Origin: JANQTF01 sp036835375
Lineage (GTDB): Bacteria; Bacteroidota; Bacteroidia; J057
Direction: 5' to 3'
NCBI GenBank assembly: GCA_036835375.1
Contig: DAITMB010000024.1
Location: forward strand, 1-48,714
Length of the DNA: 48,714 nucleotides
Shown piece by piece: positions 6,886-15,396 of the stretch (position 1 is its first letter; each line of letters opens with the position of its first letter). A program made the position numbers and the translations under genes. The notes under the pieces were generated by a model. The model did not search any database, had not been told where the DNA came from, and was given only the letters and a program-made list of their open reading frames with translations.

Positions 6886-8538
6886 TCAAACCTGGATCAC
6901 GCCCGGGTTGAATCTGGGAACATCGGGATTGTGATTGGCCATGTCGATGCCGGTAGAGATAATGTTGCGTGTGTCCTGTGGGTCAATGATGCCATCGACC
7001 CACATGCGAGCTGCTGCATAGTAAGGACTGGTCTGGGTCTCGTAGCTGGATGAAATCTCTTCCAACATCTGCTTTTCTTCTTCTGGGTCAATCACTTTTC
7101 CCGTTTTTTTGAGCGAGGCAACCCGAATTTGAAGGAGGGTTTTGGCGGCTTGCTGCCCGCCCATGACAGCGATTTTGGCACTGGGCCAAGCATAGATCAG
7201 CCGTGGGTCATAGGCTTTGCCGCACATGGCATAGTTTCCGGCACCATAGGAATTGCCTAGTACAAAAGTGAATTTCGGAACCACAGAATTAGCCACAGCA
7301 TTTACCATTTTTGCGCCGTCCTTGATGATGCCGCCTTGCTCACTACGCGACCCTACCATGAAGCCCGTCACATCCTGGAAAAACACCAAGGGAATCCGCT
7401 TTTGATTGCAATTCATGATAAAACGCGCGGCTTTGTCCGCGGAGTCTGAGTAAATCACACCTCCAAACTGCACCTCCCCTGTGGCCGACTTAACGATCTC
7501 GCGCTGATTGGCCACAATCCCTACCGCCCATCCATCCACGCGGGCATAGGTGGTGAGGATTGATTTCCCATAGCCCGCCTTGTATTCGTCCATGCTATCA
7601 CGGTCCACGATTCGCCGCAAAATTTCCCGCATTTGATAGGGCTTGGCGCTCGTAGGCATGATGCCATATATCTCCTGAGGATCCGCTTCCGGATGTTGGG
7701 GGGCAGCCCGATCAAACCCCGCCTTCGGTCCATGACCAATTTTTCCTATCAAAGATCTCAGCGTTTCAAGACAGGCATTGTCGTCGGCCATTTTATAATC
7801 TGTCACGCCTGAGATTTCGCTGTGGGTGCTTGCACCGCCGAGGGTCTCCATGTCCACTTCTTCGCCAATGGCTGATTTGACCAAATAGGGACCAGCCAAA
7901 AAGACCGATCCGGTGCCGTCCACGATCAGTGCCTCGTCACTCATGATGGGCAGGTAGGCTCCACCGGCCACACATGGCCCCATGATCGCTGCGATTTGAG
8001 GGATTCCGAGGCTGCTCATGATGGCATTGTTGCGGAAAATGCGCCCAAAATGCTCCTTGTCAGGAAAAATTTCATCCTGCATCGGCAAAAACACCCCCGC
8101 ACTGTCCACGAGATAAATGATCGGAATGCGATTTTCGAGCGCGATTTCTTGTGCCCGGAGATTCTTTTTGGCTGTCATGGGAAACCATGCGCCAGCTTTT
8201 ACCGTGGCATCGTTGGCGACAATCATGCAAAGTCTGCCCTCAATCAATCCGATGCCTGTGACGACCCCCGCTGAAGGGCAGCCTCCATGTTCTTCATACA
8301 TGCCATCAGCGGCCAAGGCTCCCACCTCCAGAAATTCCGCTCCGGGATCCATGAGCAGCTTGATGCGCTCACGCGCCGGAATTTTTCCTTTTTCTCGGTG
8401 CTTTTCCATCGACTTGTCTCCTCCCCCCTTCATGACCTCTTGGTGCTTATAATAGAGGCGTCGAAGCAGGTCTTTGTATTGATCCTCATTACGATTGAAG
8501 GAAAGGTCGTCGGTGGCAAATGCGCTGGGATATTTCAC
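6886..8538 (-). CDS. Biotin-dependent acyl-CoA carboxylase, carboxyltransferase (beta) subunit, methylcrotonyl-CoA type
   Basis: The subunit moves CO2 from carboxybiotin to an acyl-CoA. It has both crotonase-like halves: the N-half with ASTHSEISGVTDYKMADD and the C-half with FFQDVTGFMVGSRSEQGGI and LGNSYGAGNYAMCGKAYDPR. The last two motifs match methylcrotonyl-CoA carboxylase beta (leucine breakdown) better than propionyl-CoA carboxylase, but substrate is an inference. The start is uncertain: the frame is open to an ATG at 8670 (594 residues) with another ATG at 8613, but the family similarity begins at VKYPSAFATDD, where a GTG at 8538 gives 550 residues, near the usual length. No biotin carboxylase or biotin carrier gene is adjacent, so the partner subunit must lie elsewhere. 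Confidence 0.88.
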   Translation of the reverse strand: MKYPSAFATDDLSFNRNEDQYKDLLRRLYYKHQEVMKGGGDKSMEKHREKGKIPARERIKLLMDPGAEFLEVGALAADGMYEEHGGCPSAGVVTGIGLIEGRLCMIVANDATVKAGAWFPMTAKKNLRAQEIALENRIPIIYLVDSAGVFLPMQDEIFPDKEHFGRIFRNNAIMSSLGIPQIAAIMGPCVAGGAYLPIMSDEALIVDGTGSVFLAGPYLVKSAIGEEVDMETLGGASTHSEISGVTDYKMADDNACLETLRSLIGKIGHGPKAGFDRAAPQHPEADPQEIYGIMPTSAKPYQMREILRRIVDRDSMDEYKAGYGKSILTTYARVDGWAVGIVANQREIVKSATGEVQFGGVIYSDSADKAARFIMNCNQKRIPLVFFQDVTGFMVGSRSEQGGIIKDGAKMVNAVANSVVPKFTFVLGNSYGAGNYAMCGKAYDPRLIYAWPSAKIAVMGGQQAAKTLLQIRVASLKKTGKVIDPEEEKQMLEEISSSYETQTSPYYAAARMWVDGIIDPQDTRNIISTGIDMANHNPDVPRFNPGVIQV

Positions 8539-8711
8539 GATGGGGCGAGTGAGGGGTGGCAGAAAATAGGGAGAAACGGGACAAAAAGAAATGGAAATAA
8601 AAGGGGAGAGCATTCCCCCGTGGGAGGATGACCGAGCGAAATTGTCGAAAAGATAAAAGGGAAGCAACAAAGAATCTGCTGGCAGAGGATTCTCCTGTAG
8701 AAGGAAATGGC

Positions 8712-9806
8712 CTAGACCTTCGGTTCAGCGACCTTTTTGGGCTTCGGTGGAAAAGCTCGGCGAAGCCAAATAGGCAGGAGAGGAATACCAATAAGCAGGT
8801 AGGGATAGTAGCTGATGAAGCGCCACACCGTGGCGAGGATCAAGACGAAGCCCACGGGCGAAAATTCTGAAAAAAGGCGACCAAATACGTACTCTGCGAT
8901 GCCTGAAGCTCCTGGGGTAGGGGAGACGATCATCAGCACAAACATGACTGCTTGCCGGGCAAAAGCCGTGACGTGATCGGCCAGACTCAGGCTGGTGAAG
9001 GCAGAGAGCACTGCGTTGAGGACCAGATAGCGGCCGAACCAAGCCAGCACTGTGGCCATCCCCGCCTGAAGCCAATAGCCGACAGACTTGATGCGAAATT
9101 CGTGGGATGAATTGTACAGGTCTTCGGCTAACTTGTCTCCCGATAATTGCCACCGCTTCAGCGGGCGTAGCCGCACAAACCAGCGAAGCAGGCTTCGGGT
9201 AGCAGCAGGTTTAATAAACAGGGCAAAAGCCAAAAACACCGTGTAACCAGCCAGTACCGCATAGGCGATCCAGAAGCTGGTGACCACTGCTCCAAAGGCA
9301 CGACCATTTCCGCTGCCAATCAGCACCCGGAAGACTTCGTGATGGCCTGCCAGGATGAGTGCCATGGGCAGGGCAATGATGTAGAATAATTCGTCGAGAA
9401 AAATTGTGATGAACACAATCGCAGTGGAGCGCCCTGCGCTGATTTTTTCCCGTATCAGCATGAAGATCGCCACGGCAGAACCGCCTATCACCGAGGGTGT
9501 GAGCGCCGAAGCAAATTCCCACAGGAGCGTGATCTCAAAGGCGTGTCGCCAACTCAATTTTCCTTCCGTGAGGATCCGCATCCGCCAGATATAGCCAAAG
9601 TCGCGCAGCATCATGACCATCAGTCCTACTGCCAGCCACGTGAGGATGGTTGGGAGAGGAGACTGAGCGAGAATGGCATCCAGGTCAATGGGCTCACGGC
9701 TTATCTGGTATATGGTGTACACCAATACGGCGACACCAATCAGGATCGGCCAAATGATCCTCTTGAGACTAAATTGATTTAGAATTTCCTGACGGTCAGC
9801 AGCCAT
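8712..9806 (-). CDS. UPF0104 / lysylphosphatidylglycerol synthase-type flippase domain protein
   Basis: A 364-residue polytopic inner-membrane protein with seven or eight hydrophobic segments. It carries the family motif SPTPGASGIAEYVFGRLF (about residues 289-306), the counterpart of the PGGxGxxE signature of UPF0104 and the flippase half of MprF. It lacks the C-terminal aminoacyl-transferase domain of MprF, so it is a stand-alone transmembrane form that may move a lipid or isoprenoid-linked substrate; nothing more can be said. It lies about 170 bases upstream of the carboxyltransferase gene on the same strand. Start at ATG 9806 gives a short charged N-terminus before the first helix, which fits the family. 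Confidence 0.82.
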   Translation of the reverse strand: MAADRQEILNQFSLKRIIWPILIGVAVLVYTIYQISREPIDLDAILAQSPLPTILTWLAVGLMVMMLRDFGYIWRMRILTEGKLSWRHAFEITLLWEFASALTPSVIGGSAVAIFMLIREKISAGRSTAIVFITIFLDELFYIIALPMALILAGHHEVFRVLIGSGNGRAFGAVVTSFWIAYAVLAGYTVFLAFALFIKPAATRSLLRWFVRLRPLKRWQLSGDKLAEDLYNSSHEFRIKSVGYWLQAGMATVLAWFGRYLVLNAVLSAFTSLSLADHVTAFARQAVMFVLMIVSPTPGASGIAEYVFGRLFSEFSPVGFVLILATVWRFISYYPYLLIGIPLLPIWLRRAFPPKPKKVAEPKV

Positions 9807-9996
9807 ACGGAGATCGAGGGTCGGCGAAGATGGGAAAGGGAAAAACGAAAACGGGTACTAGCTAATTGATAATACGCAATGAAAGGTAAAAGTCATTTGT
9901 ATGCCCTTTTTGATCTCGTTCTGATACGAAGCATCGAAAGTACAAAATTGTTGGGGAAGCCCCGATCTTTCCTGAATCATCCTCAGAAAAGTTCTC

Positions 9997-10623
9997 TCAG
10001 GATGGCCAGTGGGCCCCTCCCCCTTTAGGCGAAGTTCGTGATGACATTTCCTTCAGTAACTCTTGCCTGACTTTTGGCCATTCGCTCGCCAGAATACTAT
10101 AATAAACAGTGTCCCTTCGCGCGCCACTCGGCAAGCTCATGTGGCTTCTGAGTATGCCCTCTTCTTGCGCACCCAGCCGCTGAATTGCGGCCCGGGAGCC
10201 ACGGTTGTTCACATCGGTCTTCAGCTCTACCCGCTGCATATCGAGCTTCTCAAATGCGAAGCTCAGCAGCAGGAACTTGCAGGCCCGGTTGAGTCCTGTA
10301 CCTCTAAAGGGAGCCGCCAGCCAAGTCCAGCCAATTTCTATGCGACGATCCGCGATAGACAAATTACCATAGCTACTGCTCCCTGCCACCTTCCCAGTCT
10401 CCAAGTCCATGATCACAAAAGGGTACCGAAGTTGCTGGTCGCGCATCGCTAAGGCGCGGTCGAAGTATGCGTCCCATGCCTCTCGCGTGTTGCATGATTC
10501 CGCCATATAGGTCCAGATGCTCGGGTCCTGAGCGATGAGCCACAGCGGCTCTCGGTCGGGTGCTTCCAGCGGCTGAAGTCGCGCCAGTCGGTTTTCAAGC
10601 ACGATACGGTCCTCAAAGATCAT
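9997..10623 (-). CDS. GNAT family N-acetyltransferase (RimJ/RimL-like)
   Basis: A 208-residue acetyl-CoA-dependent N-acyltransferase. It opens with MIFEDRIVLENRLARLQPL, has the acetyl-CoA-binding region around WTWLAAPFRGTGLNRACKFLL (motif A), and then MQRVELKTDVNNRGSRAAIQRLGAQEEG, the classic RimJ/RimL motif B stretch. The substrate may be a protein N-terminus or a small amine. An upstream ATG at 10725 would add 34 hydrophobic residues that do not resemble the family, so ATG 10623 is preferred. It stands alone between two long non-coding stretches. Confidence 0.87.
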   Translation of the reverse strand: MIFEDRIVLENRLARLQPLEAPDREPLWLIAQDPSIWTYMAESCNTREAWDAYFDRALAMRDQQLRYPFVIMDLETGKVAGSSSYGNLSIADRRIEIGWTWLAAPFRGTGLNRACKFLLLSFAFEKLDMQRVELKTDVNNRGSRAAIQRLGAQEEGILRSHMSLPSGARRDTVYYSILASEWPKVRQELLKEMSSRTSPKGGGAHWPS

Positions 10624-10800
10624 TGTCAAAAGATTGAAAAAGAAAATGAGTAACAGTAGATGGGAAAGTGTGGAAAAGATCTTTCTGAAAAAATACCCAG
10701 CTAGCATCAGCGCTGGAACAAGCAAGTATAAGATCCTTTTTTTTCGGAACCTTCCGAGGATTTGGGGTCATAGTTTTTGGAATTTCCTTCCAAAAATTAT

Positions 10801-10833
10801 CACAACAAAAAGGGTGAAGCTTGGCTCCACCCT
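10801..10833 (-). terminator. Intrinsic terminator, minus strand
   Basis: Read on the minus strand, AGGGTGGAGC pairs with GCTTCACCCT across a CAA loop with one mismatch, followed by TTTT and a T-rich tail. The nearest minus-strand gene upstream is the lipid kinase, which ends about 450 bases away, so this terminator may serve a separate short transcript. Confidence 0.65.
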
Positions 10834-10857
10834 CCACGTGATTACAGAGAAACGAAT

Positions 10858-10899
10858 GCTAAATCTTTAAGGTTGTGCCTGCTTTGCTGTTGTTTTTCA
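10858..10899 (-). CDS. Possible 13-codon ORF in an orphan transcription unit
   Basis: Read on the minus strand from ATG 10899, the frame encodes MKNNSKAGTTLKI and stops 25 bases before the terminator stem. A TAnnTTTG-type box (11021-11028) lies upstream. Such a short frame can occur by chance, and no homology is claimed. It could be a small peptide, a leader peptide, or incidental within a small RNA. Confidence 0.2.
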
Positions 10900-11020
10900 T
10901 GTTTACGTAAGTAAGGTAAATTAATTTTCTGGGATCTCCAATTGTAAATGGGAAAAAACTCTATTTCGACGTGAATATAGAGAAAAATATTAGGTATATC
11001 GCTGTAAAATAGCTACTTAG

Positions 11021-11028
11021 CAAAAGTA
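11021..11028 (-). promoter_or_regulatory. Candidate minus-strand -7 box
   Basis: CAAAAGTA on the plus strand is TACTTTTG on the minus strand, an exact TAnnTTTG match. No TTG lies at the proper -33 spacing. With the terminator at 10801-10833 it would define a transcript of about 210 bases. Confidence 0.3.
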
Positions 11029-11280
11029 TCAGTCTGGTTTTGTCGTATATATTTTGTCCCAATTACGCACTTCGATCGCTCGATTTCCTCGGAGTATGGT
11101 GAGTTATCGGGTTTGTAAAGGGTAAGTTTTTTGATGAAAGCACCAGCGAATCAGGTGACTTGGATTGGGCGAGATTCGCTGTAAGTGTACTTGCCTTTGG
11201 AGGAATTAATTTTGACAAGACTAACAAACCTGCAAAGACGCTTTTCGTGATTATTTTACAGAAACCAGCGTCGAGGTCAT

Positions 11281-12186
11281 TCACAGTCGATTAATGCGAT
11301 CTGTGGTCAATGTATTGGGTATCAACAAGTGTAGGCTTTGCGGCTGGAGTGACACTTGGAGGATGCTGGCCGCTTGTAGGGGCTCTCCATCTACTTGAAT
11401 AGGCCCTTCTGCGTCGCGCTGGATCGTGACTTCTCTTCCGCGAAACATGGTCACCATACTACTGCCCGCTAGGGTGCCATTGAACATTCTCGACACAAGA
11501 ATTCCTGCCTGCACCATCGAAAATTTTTTCACTACCATGATGTCGAATGCACCATCTGTAATGCTGGCTTTGCCGGAGACTTTGGCATCATAGCCCCACT
11601 GCTGGCCGTTGGCGACTACCACGCCAAAGCAATTGGGAAAACTGTGGGATTCCCCGTCAAGCACAATTCCATAATGAGCGGCTTTCATGTGGAGGATTGC
11701 ATCGGCCGTACTTTGGATATATGGACGCAATCCGCGACGGCCATTTTGTGCGAAGATTTTCGCGACTTGGGCATCCAAACCTACCCCACAGACATTAAGA
11801 AAAGGGTATCCTGCAAATTGTCCCGTGTCCACCAGCAAGGTCTTGGCATTCAGCGATTGGGCGATGGCCAGATCTGTCTTGATCGAAAAGCCCGCATTGC
11901 GGGCATATCCATTTCCAGACCCGAGAGGGATGATGCCAAAATGTATCGAAGTTCCGATGAGTCTGCTTCCAACGGCATTCACAGTACCATCTCCTCCCAC
12001 GGCAAATATGCGTCTGGTGCCTTTTGCGGCAGCTTGTTCCAGCAGGTTGTCGAGCTGCGAAAAGTCAATGGTCTTTACCTCTACTTCTCTTTTCGCAGCC
12101 CCATACACTTGCATGATTTTGCGCTCCAAGGTGGCTAGGTTTCGGGGTCTTCCCGCACCAGGATTGATCAGAAACAAGGAGGGCAT
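11281..12186 (-). CDS. Diacylglycerol kinase-family lipid kinase (YegS/DgkB-like)
   Basis: A 301-residue protein of the DAGK_cat family, which phosphorylates diacylglycerol or related lipids with ATP at the membrane surface. The start LFLINPGAG and the nucleotide loop IFAVGGDGTVNAV (about 60-72) are diagnostic; IIPLGSGNGYARNAG (about 85-99) is the second glycine-rich motif, and the C-terminal half has the expected ITDGAFDIMVV strand and the IQVDGEP turn. Substrate specificity within YegS/DgkB/BmrU enzymes cannot be read. The start ATG is immediately followed by the conserved fold, so 12186 is well supported. It is a single-gene unit; 11281 is the last base of its stop. Confidence 0.9.
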   Translation of the reverse strand: MPSLFLINPGAGRPRNLATLERKIMQVYGAAKREVEVKTIDFSQLDNLLEQAAAKGTRRIFAVGGDGTVNAVGSRLIGTSIHFGIIPLGSGNGYARNAGFSIKTDLAIAQSLNAKTLLVDTGQFAGYPFLNVCGVGLDAQVAKIFAQNGRRGLRPYIQSTADAILHMKAAHYGIVLDGESHSFPNCFGVVVANGQQWGYDAKVSGKASITDGAFDIMVVKKFSMVQAGILVSRMFNGTLAGSSMVTMFRGREVTIQRDAEGPIQVDGEPLQAASILQVSLQPQSLHLLIPNTLTTDRINRL

Positions 12187-12347
12187 AAAAGTAAATTGAC
12201 TGAGAAGCTAGGATGAGCGAGGCAAACCCCTATCCTGAAAATCGATATAAGGCTGATGGTGCGAGGAGAGCACCTCGTTGATACGAAGTTGAGGGAAGGA
12301 AGTCAGTGATCCTTTTTCCCTCTGCGGGAAAGAACGGGGACTGTGAT

Positions 12348-12384
12348 CAAAAAAGAACAGGCAGCCAAGAAGGCCGCCTGTTCT
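12348..12384 (-). terminator. Terminator of the OmpA-family gene
   Basis: A perfect 9-bp outer stem (12354-12362 with 12376-12384) plus an inner GCC/GGC pair. Read on the minus strand the right arm is followed by six T's (12349-12354). It lies about 25 bases after the stop codon of the OmpA-family gene. Confidence 0.85.
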
Positions 12385-12408
12385 GGAAGGAAATCGAAGT
12401 GTTTCAGA

Positions 12409-14196
12409 TTATTCTTCTACACACTCGAACTCTACACGGCGATTGACGAAGTGTAAGGGTTCCAGTTTCTGATTTCCGTATGAGTCTGGGAGATTCGGGA
12501 TCAATGGATTAGATTCTCCTTTGGCGTCTGTGAGGAAGCGAGAGCGATCGATTCCGTAAGTGTTAGCGATGAAATCAACTGTGTTGTTCACCCGGCGGTT
12601 AGACAAATCTTGGTTATAAGAATCTGTGTTGCGGGAGTCAGCATAGCCAGTAGCTTTGACTTTCAGGCTTTTGTTGGCTTTCATTACTTGAGCGATATAG
12701 TAAAGCTCTGGGTAGAAGTCTGGGTTGACATTGTCACCATTGAGGTCAAAGTGAACGATGGGGAGCAGACATGGGCTGTTTGCAAAGCCACCAGCACCTC
12801 CGCTGGGCGATGTAGGTAGTTGGATAGCCACACCTTTGGAGTCATAGTACATTCCTGGAGGGGAATTAGGCTCAGCATCTTTGCAATCGGGCACACCGTC
12901 GTTGTCTGCATCCAGTGCAACACCATTGCGGTCCACATCACAACCTTTAGGGGTAAACGGCTCGTCGTCTTCAGAGTCAGGAATTCCGTCACCGTCACTA
13001 TCGAGGGTTCTACCAGCAGCATCGACCATCATTCCTTCAGGCGTGTCAGGCTCTTTGTCATACAAGTCAGGAATTCCGTCGCCATCAGAATCTTCAGAGA
13101 GTTTTTTGACAACTTCACGAGATTCTTGAATTCCGTTATACACTTGGTTCATCGGGTTGTTCCACCAGGTAGCATCAGCTCCTTTGCCGAGGCGGATATG
13201 AATTCCGATGGTTGTCTGTTGGTAGGAATCATTGTTGGGTGTGAGAGGCGTGATAGCAGAGGCGTAACCTGATCCGCCGGAGAATCCTGCTTCTTGCCAA
13301 CGCTGACCGTCCAACAAGTCACTACCAGCCCAGGTGAAGCGGTGCTCCAGTTCAATGTCGATGCGGTTGTTGAGGCGATAGGTGGCACCCAATCCACCCA
13401 CAATGATTGGCTGAGTCGTATAAACATTGTTACCGATGGTCAATCCAGTGGCGCGGCTGCTACCTTCGGCAGGCGACTCGTACTCACCATCCAAGATGTT
13501 GCGGATGGCATCGAGGCGATTGCGACGACCGGAGAGACTGAAGGGACCTCTTTCCAAAGGAATTTGATCAATTCCGGAGAAGTCATATGGGTCAATGTTG
13601 GGGGCAGTTCCTCTTCCAGCATCTACACGAGTGTGATGCGCCATCAATCCAGCTCCGATCAGCGCGTGGAGACCCCACTTGGGCTGCTCTTTGTAGAAGT
13701 TGATGTTGTTGAGATTGAAAACAGCCTGAACAGACACGTCGGCATACCGCATTTGGAAATTGTAGTACACCTGCGGAGGAATCGGATTAGCATTGTCAAT
13801 CTGATTCACCTGACCTGGAAAGTAGAGTTCACTCCAGGGATTGTCGGAATGGTTGCGATAGCCTCTCGAAGGCTGGAAGTTCAAGCCCTTGGCTTGACCA
13901 CCTGATGCCTGTAGGCGTAGAGAAACCACATGACCCAGTCCCCGACGAACGTCGAGACCGAAGCCATATCCTGGCTGGGGAGCTACATCACCCGTTACAT
14001 ACGCTGCGCCGCCTTTGATCCCGAGGGACCACATGGAGCGAGGTTTGGCAGGGAAAGCAGATTCGCCATCCAAGAATTCTTGTTGTTGTTGAGCGCGTTC
14101 ACCAGGATATGCTTCCGGGTCAACAGTTTGAGCTCCCAAAGGGGAGAGCATCAAGGAGCAAAGGATCAGCAAGCTTAGCTGTCTGACGTGTTTCAT
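12409..14196 (-). CDS. OmpA-family outer-membrane protein with thrombospondin type 3 repeats
   Basis: A 595-residue envelope protein. Residues 1-22 are a Sec signal peptide (KHVRQ, then LSLLILCSLMLSPLGA). About 55-335 look like an outer-membrane beta-barrel, ending in TTIGIHIRLGKG. Residues 369-458 hold three 30-residue calcium-binding thrombospondin type 3 repeats (DSDGDGIPD, DSDGDGIPD, DADNDGVPD). Residues 478-595 are an OmpA peptidoglycan-binding domain (HFDLNGDNVNP, ATGYADSRNTDSYNQDLSNR). The order barrel - stiff Ca-binding linker - OmpA domain is common in Bacteroidota and ties the outer membrane to the cell wall. Two cysteines in the repeats and two near the OmpA domain could form disulfides. 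It is a single-gene unit with a 3' terminator. Confidence 0.92.
   Translation of the reverse strand: MKHVRQLSLLILCSLMLSPLGAQTVDPEAYPGERAQQQQEFLDGESAFPAKPRSMWSLGIKGGAAYVTGDVAPQPGYGFGLDVRRGLGHVVSLRLQASGGQAKGLNFQPSRGYRNHSDNPWSELYFPGQVNQIDNANPIPPQVYYNFQMRYADVSVQAVFNLNNINFYKEQPKWGLHALIGAGLMAHHTRVDAGRGTAPNIDPYDFSGIDQIPLERGPFSLSGRRNRLDAIRNILDGEYESPAEGSSRATGLTIGNNVYTTQPIIVGGLGATYRLNNRIDIELEHRFTWAGSDLLDGQRWQEAGFSGGSGYASAITPLTPNNDSYQQTTIGIHIRLGKGADATWWNNPMNQVYNGIQESREVVKKLSEDSDGDGIPDLYDKEPDTPEGMMVDAAGRTLDSDGDGIPDSEDDEPFTPKGCDVDRNGVALDADNDGVPDCKDAEPNSPPGMYYDSKGVAIQLPTSPSGGAGGFANSPCLLPIVHFDLNGDNVNPDFYPELYYIAQVMKANKSLKVKATGYADSRNTDSYNQDLSNRRVNNTVDFIANTYGIDRSRFLTDAKGESNPLIPNLPDSYGNQKLEPLHFVNRRVEFECVEE
12823..13092 (-). 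repeat. Three tandem 90-bp units encoding thrombospondin type 3 repeats
   Basis: Inside the OmpA-family gene, three in-frame 30-codon units encode D(S/A)D(G/N)DG(I/V)PD followed by an acidic stretch and a Pro-Gly turn. The protein repeat is clear; the DNA copies have drifted, so it is an old duplication. Confidence 0.8.
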
Positions 14197-14678
14197 GAAA
14201 TTCCTTCCGGTTATGGTACGTAGGCTGAAAGCGAAATTGAAAAGAGAACGTGTGAATTCAAGTTCACGTCAAGGAAAATTCTTACTGCCTGAAAAAAAGC
14301 GACTTCGAGTAATCATAGCAGCGAGAGAACGGGTGCTAAATTAGGAAACTACTACCCCCAATCAGCAGGTATGTAAATATTTAACACAAACTGTAATGGG
14401 GGGGTATCGCCGCAGGTTCCCAAGTAGATAAGAACGGTCCTCGTAATCTGGTGACAGCCGGAAGGTCATGGAAGGGGAGATGTTCCTGGTTTCCGGTGTT
14501 TGTTTGGACGAGTGTAAAATAGGGTCAGGGATTTGCAACATTCAAGCAGGCATTTGGGAATTGCCGAAAAGTCGCTTTGAATGGTCTCAATAAACCGAGG
14601 AACGGTAATTGGCACTGCGGTAAGATTTACCGCAGTAAAATGAAAGCTGGACCAAAATATTGAGGAGAACAGAAGAGG
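14197..14678. other. Intergenic region between the OmpA gene and tRNA-Cys
   Basis: About 480 bases. It holds a short inverted repeat (GTGAA/TTCAC, 14252-14267) near the OmpA start, a run of eight G's at 14398-14405, and a perfect 10-bp hairpin at 14614-14636. No ORF with coding character. Confidence 0.6.
14614..14636. repeat. Perfect 10-bp inverted repeat
   Basis: ACTGCGGTAA (14614-14623) and TTACCGCAGT (14627-14636) pair without mismatch across GAT. It lies about 43 bases past the 3' end of tRNA-Cys. It lacks a T-run on the tRNA strand (the next bases there are GCCAATT), so it is not a textbook terminator; it may be a processing hairpin or a protein site. Confidence 0.55.
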
Positions 14679-14752
14679 TGGAGGCGACGAGCGGATTCGA
14701 ACCGCTGTACGAGGTTTTGCAGACCTCTGCCTAGCCACTCGGCCACGTCGCC
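14679..14752 (-). tRNA. tRNA-Cys (anticodon GCA)
   Basis: On the minus strand the full cloverleaf is present: acceptor GGCGACG/CGTCGCC, D-arm GCC...GGC, anticodon stem GAGGT/ACCTC with loop CTGCAAA (GCA at 14718-14720), and T-arm AGCGG-TTCGAAT-CCGCT. The discriminator base is U, as expected for tRNA-Cys, and CCA is encoded at 14679-14681. Confidence 0.97.
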
Positions 14753-14927
14753 TTGTAAAGAAAGCGCCTCTTCTGCTAAATCAGCTCACAAATGTAGGAA
14801 TCTTTGGCTGTATATCAAATATCGGGGGAAAAGCTTTGATATATCTGGAAACGAAATTTTGATACAGATATATGTCTGGAAAGGTAAGTTTTTTTCGGGA
14901 AGAAAGAACTATCACCAATGTGATGAT

Positions 14928-15305
14928 TCAGCTATGTAGATTACTGCCATTGCGGTAAAAGGTTTGTGCTACATAGGTCTCCCTGCACTGAGCCATAGCA
15001 TGAGGGGAGAGTTTTCTCACCTTCACTTCCACAGAATGTAGCTGCCCAAATCGCTCCAAAAGTGCAGGACCGATGCGAAAAACCAATGTTTCTAACAGGT
15101 TGGCATCGGGTTTCATATGAAAAAGTACCAGCTTGTACACTTCAAAGTAGTCAATCGTGTCGGCCAATGCATCACTTTCGGCTGCTGGTCGGAGGTCTGC
15201 ATCCATATAGAGGTCGATGAGAAACCGATTTCCGGCCTCCCGCTCAATCGGGTAAACACCGTGATAAGCATACACGTCGATTCCTTCGATGGCAATGATT
15301 CCCAT
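14928..15305 (-). CDS. folB: Dihydroneopterin aldolase
   Basis: FolB converts 7,8-dihydroneopterin to 6-hydroxymethyl-dihydropterin and glycolaldehyde in folate synthesis, as a cytoplasmic homo-octamer. The 125-residue protein has the family landmarks IAIEGIDVYAYHGVYPIERE (strand plus catalytic region), FLIDLYMDADL, the LLETLVFRI helix with its substrate-binding Glu, and VEVKVRKLSP with the late Lys. The open frame reaches upstream to 15485, but only the part from ATG 15305 resembles FolB. It is the downstream member of a folP-cdaA-folB set on the minus strand, 91 bases after cdaA; FolP works two steps later in the same pathway. Confidence 0.9.
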   Translation of the reverse strand: MGIIAIEGIDVYAYHGVYPIEREAGNRFLIDLYMDADLRPAAESDALADTIDYFEVYKLVLFHMKPDANLLETLVFRIGPALLERFGQLHSVEVKVRKLSPHAMAQCRETYVAQTFYRNGSNLHS

Positions 15306-15396
15306 AGTTGCAGGTAAAGTTGATGTAACATGTAGTCGAGATGGTGAAGGGATGATTGTGGCGAATGATTTGTATGTCATGATGGGGCGAGGCGCA

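Larger units (their letters stand above)
10624..11280. other. Long AT-rich intergenic region
   Basis: About 650 bases, clearly more AT-rich than the neighbouring genes. It contains a minus-strand terminator (10801-10833), a 13-codon ORF (10858-10899) and a minus-strand TACTTTTG box (11021-11028); see those entries. The rest shows nothing recognisable. Confidence 0.6.

Noticed and set aside
11063..11284. 73-residue minus-strand ORF overlapping the end of the lipid kinase gene (GTG start, 4-base overlap)
   Set aside because: The overlap looks operon-like, but the start is GTG, the region is intergenic-like in composition and the protein has no features. Kept out for lack of support.
14252..14267. 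GTGAA-TTCAAG-TTCAC near the OmpA gene start as an operator
   Set aside because: Only a 5-bp dyad, with a bulge when extended; too weak to call in an AT-rich leader.
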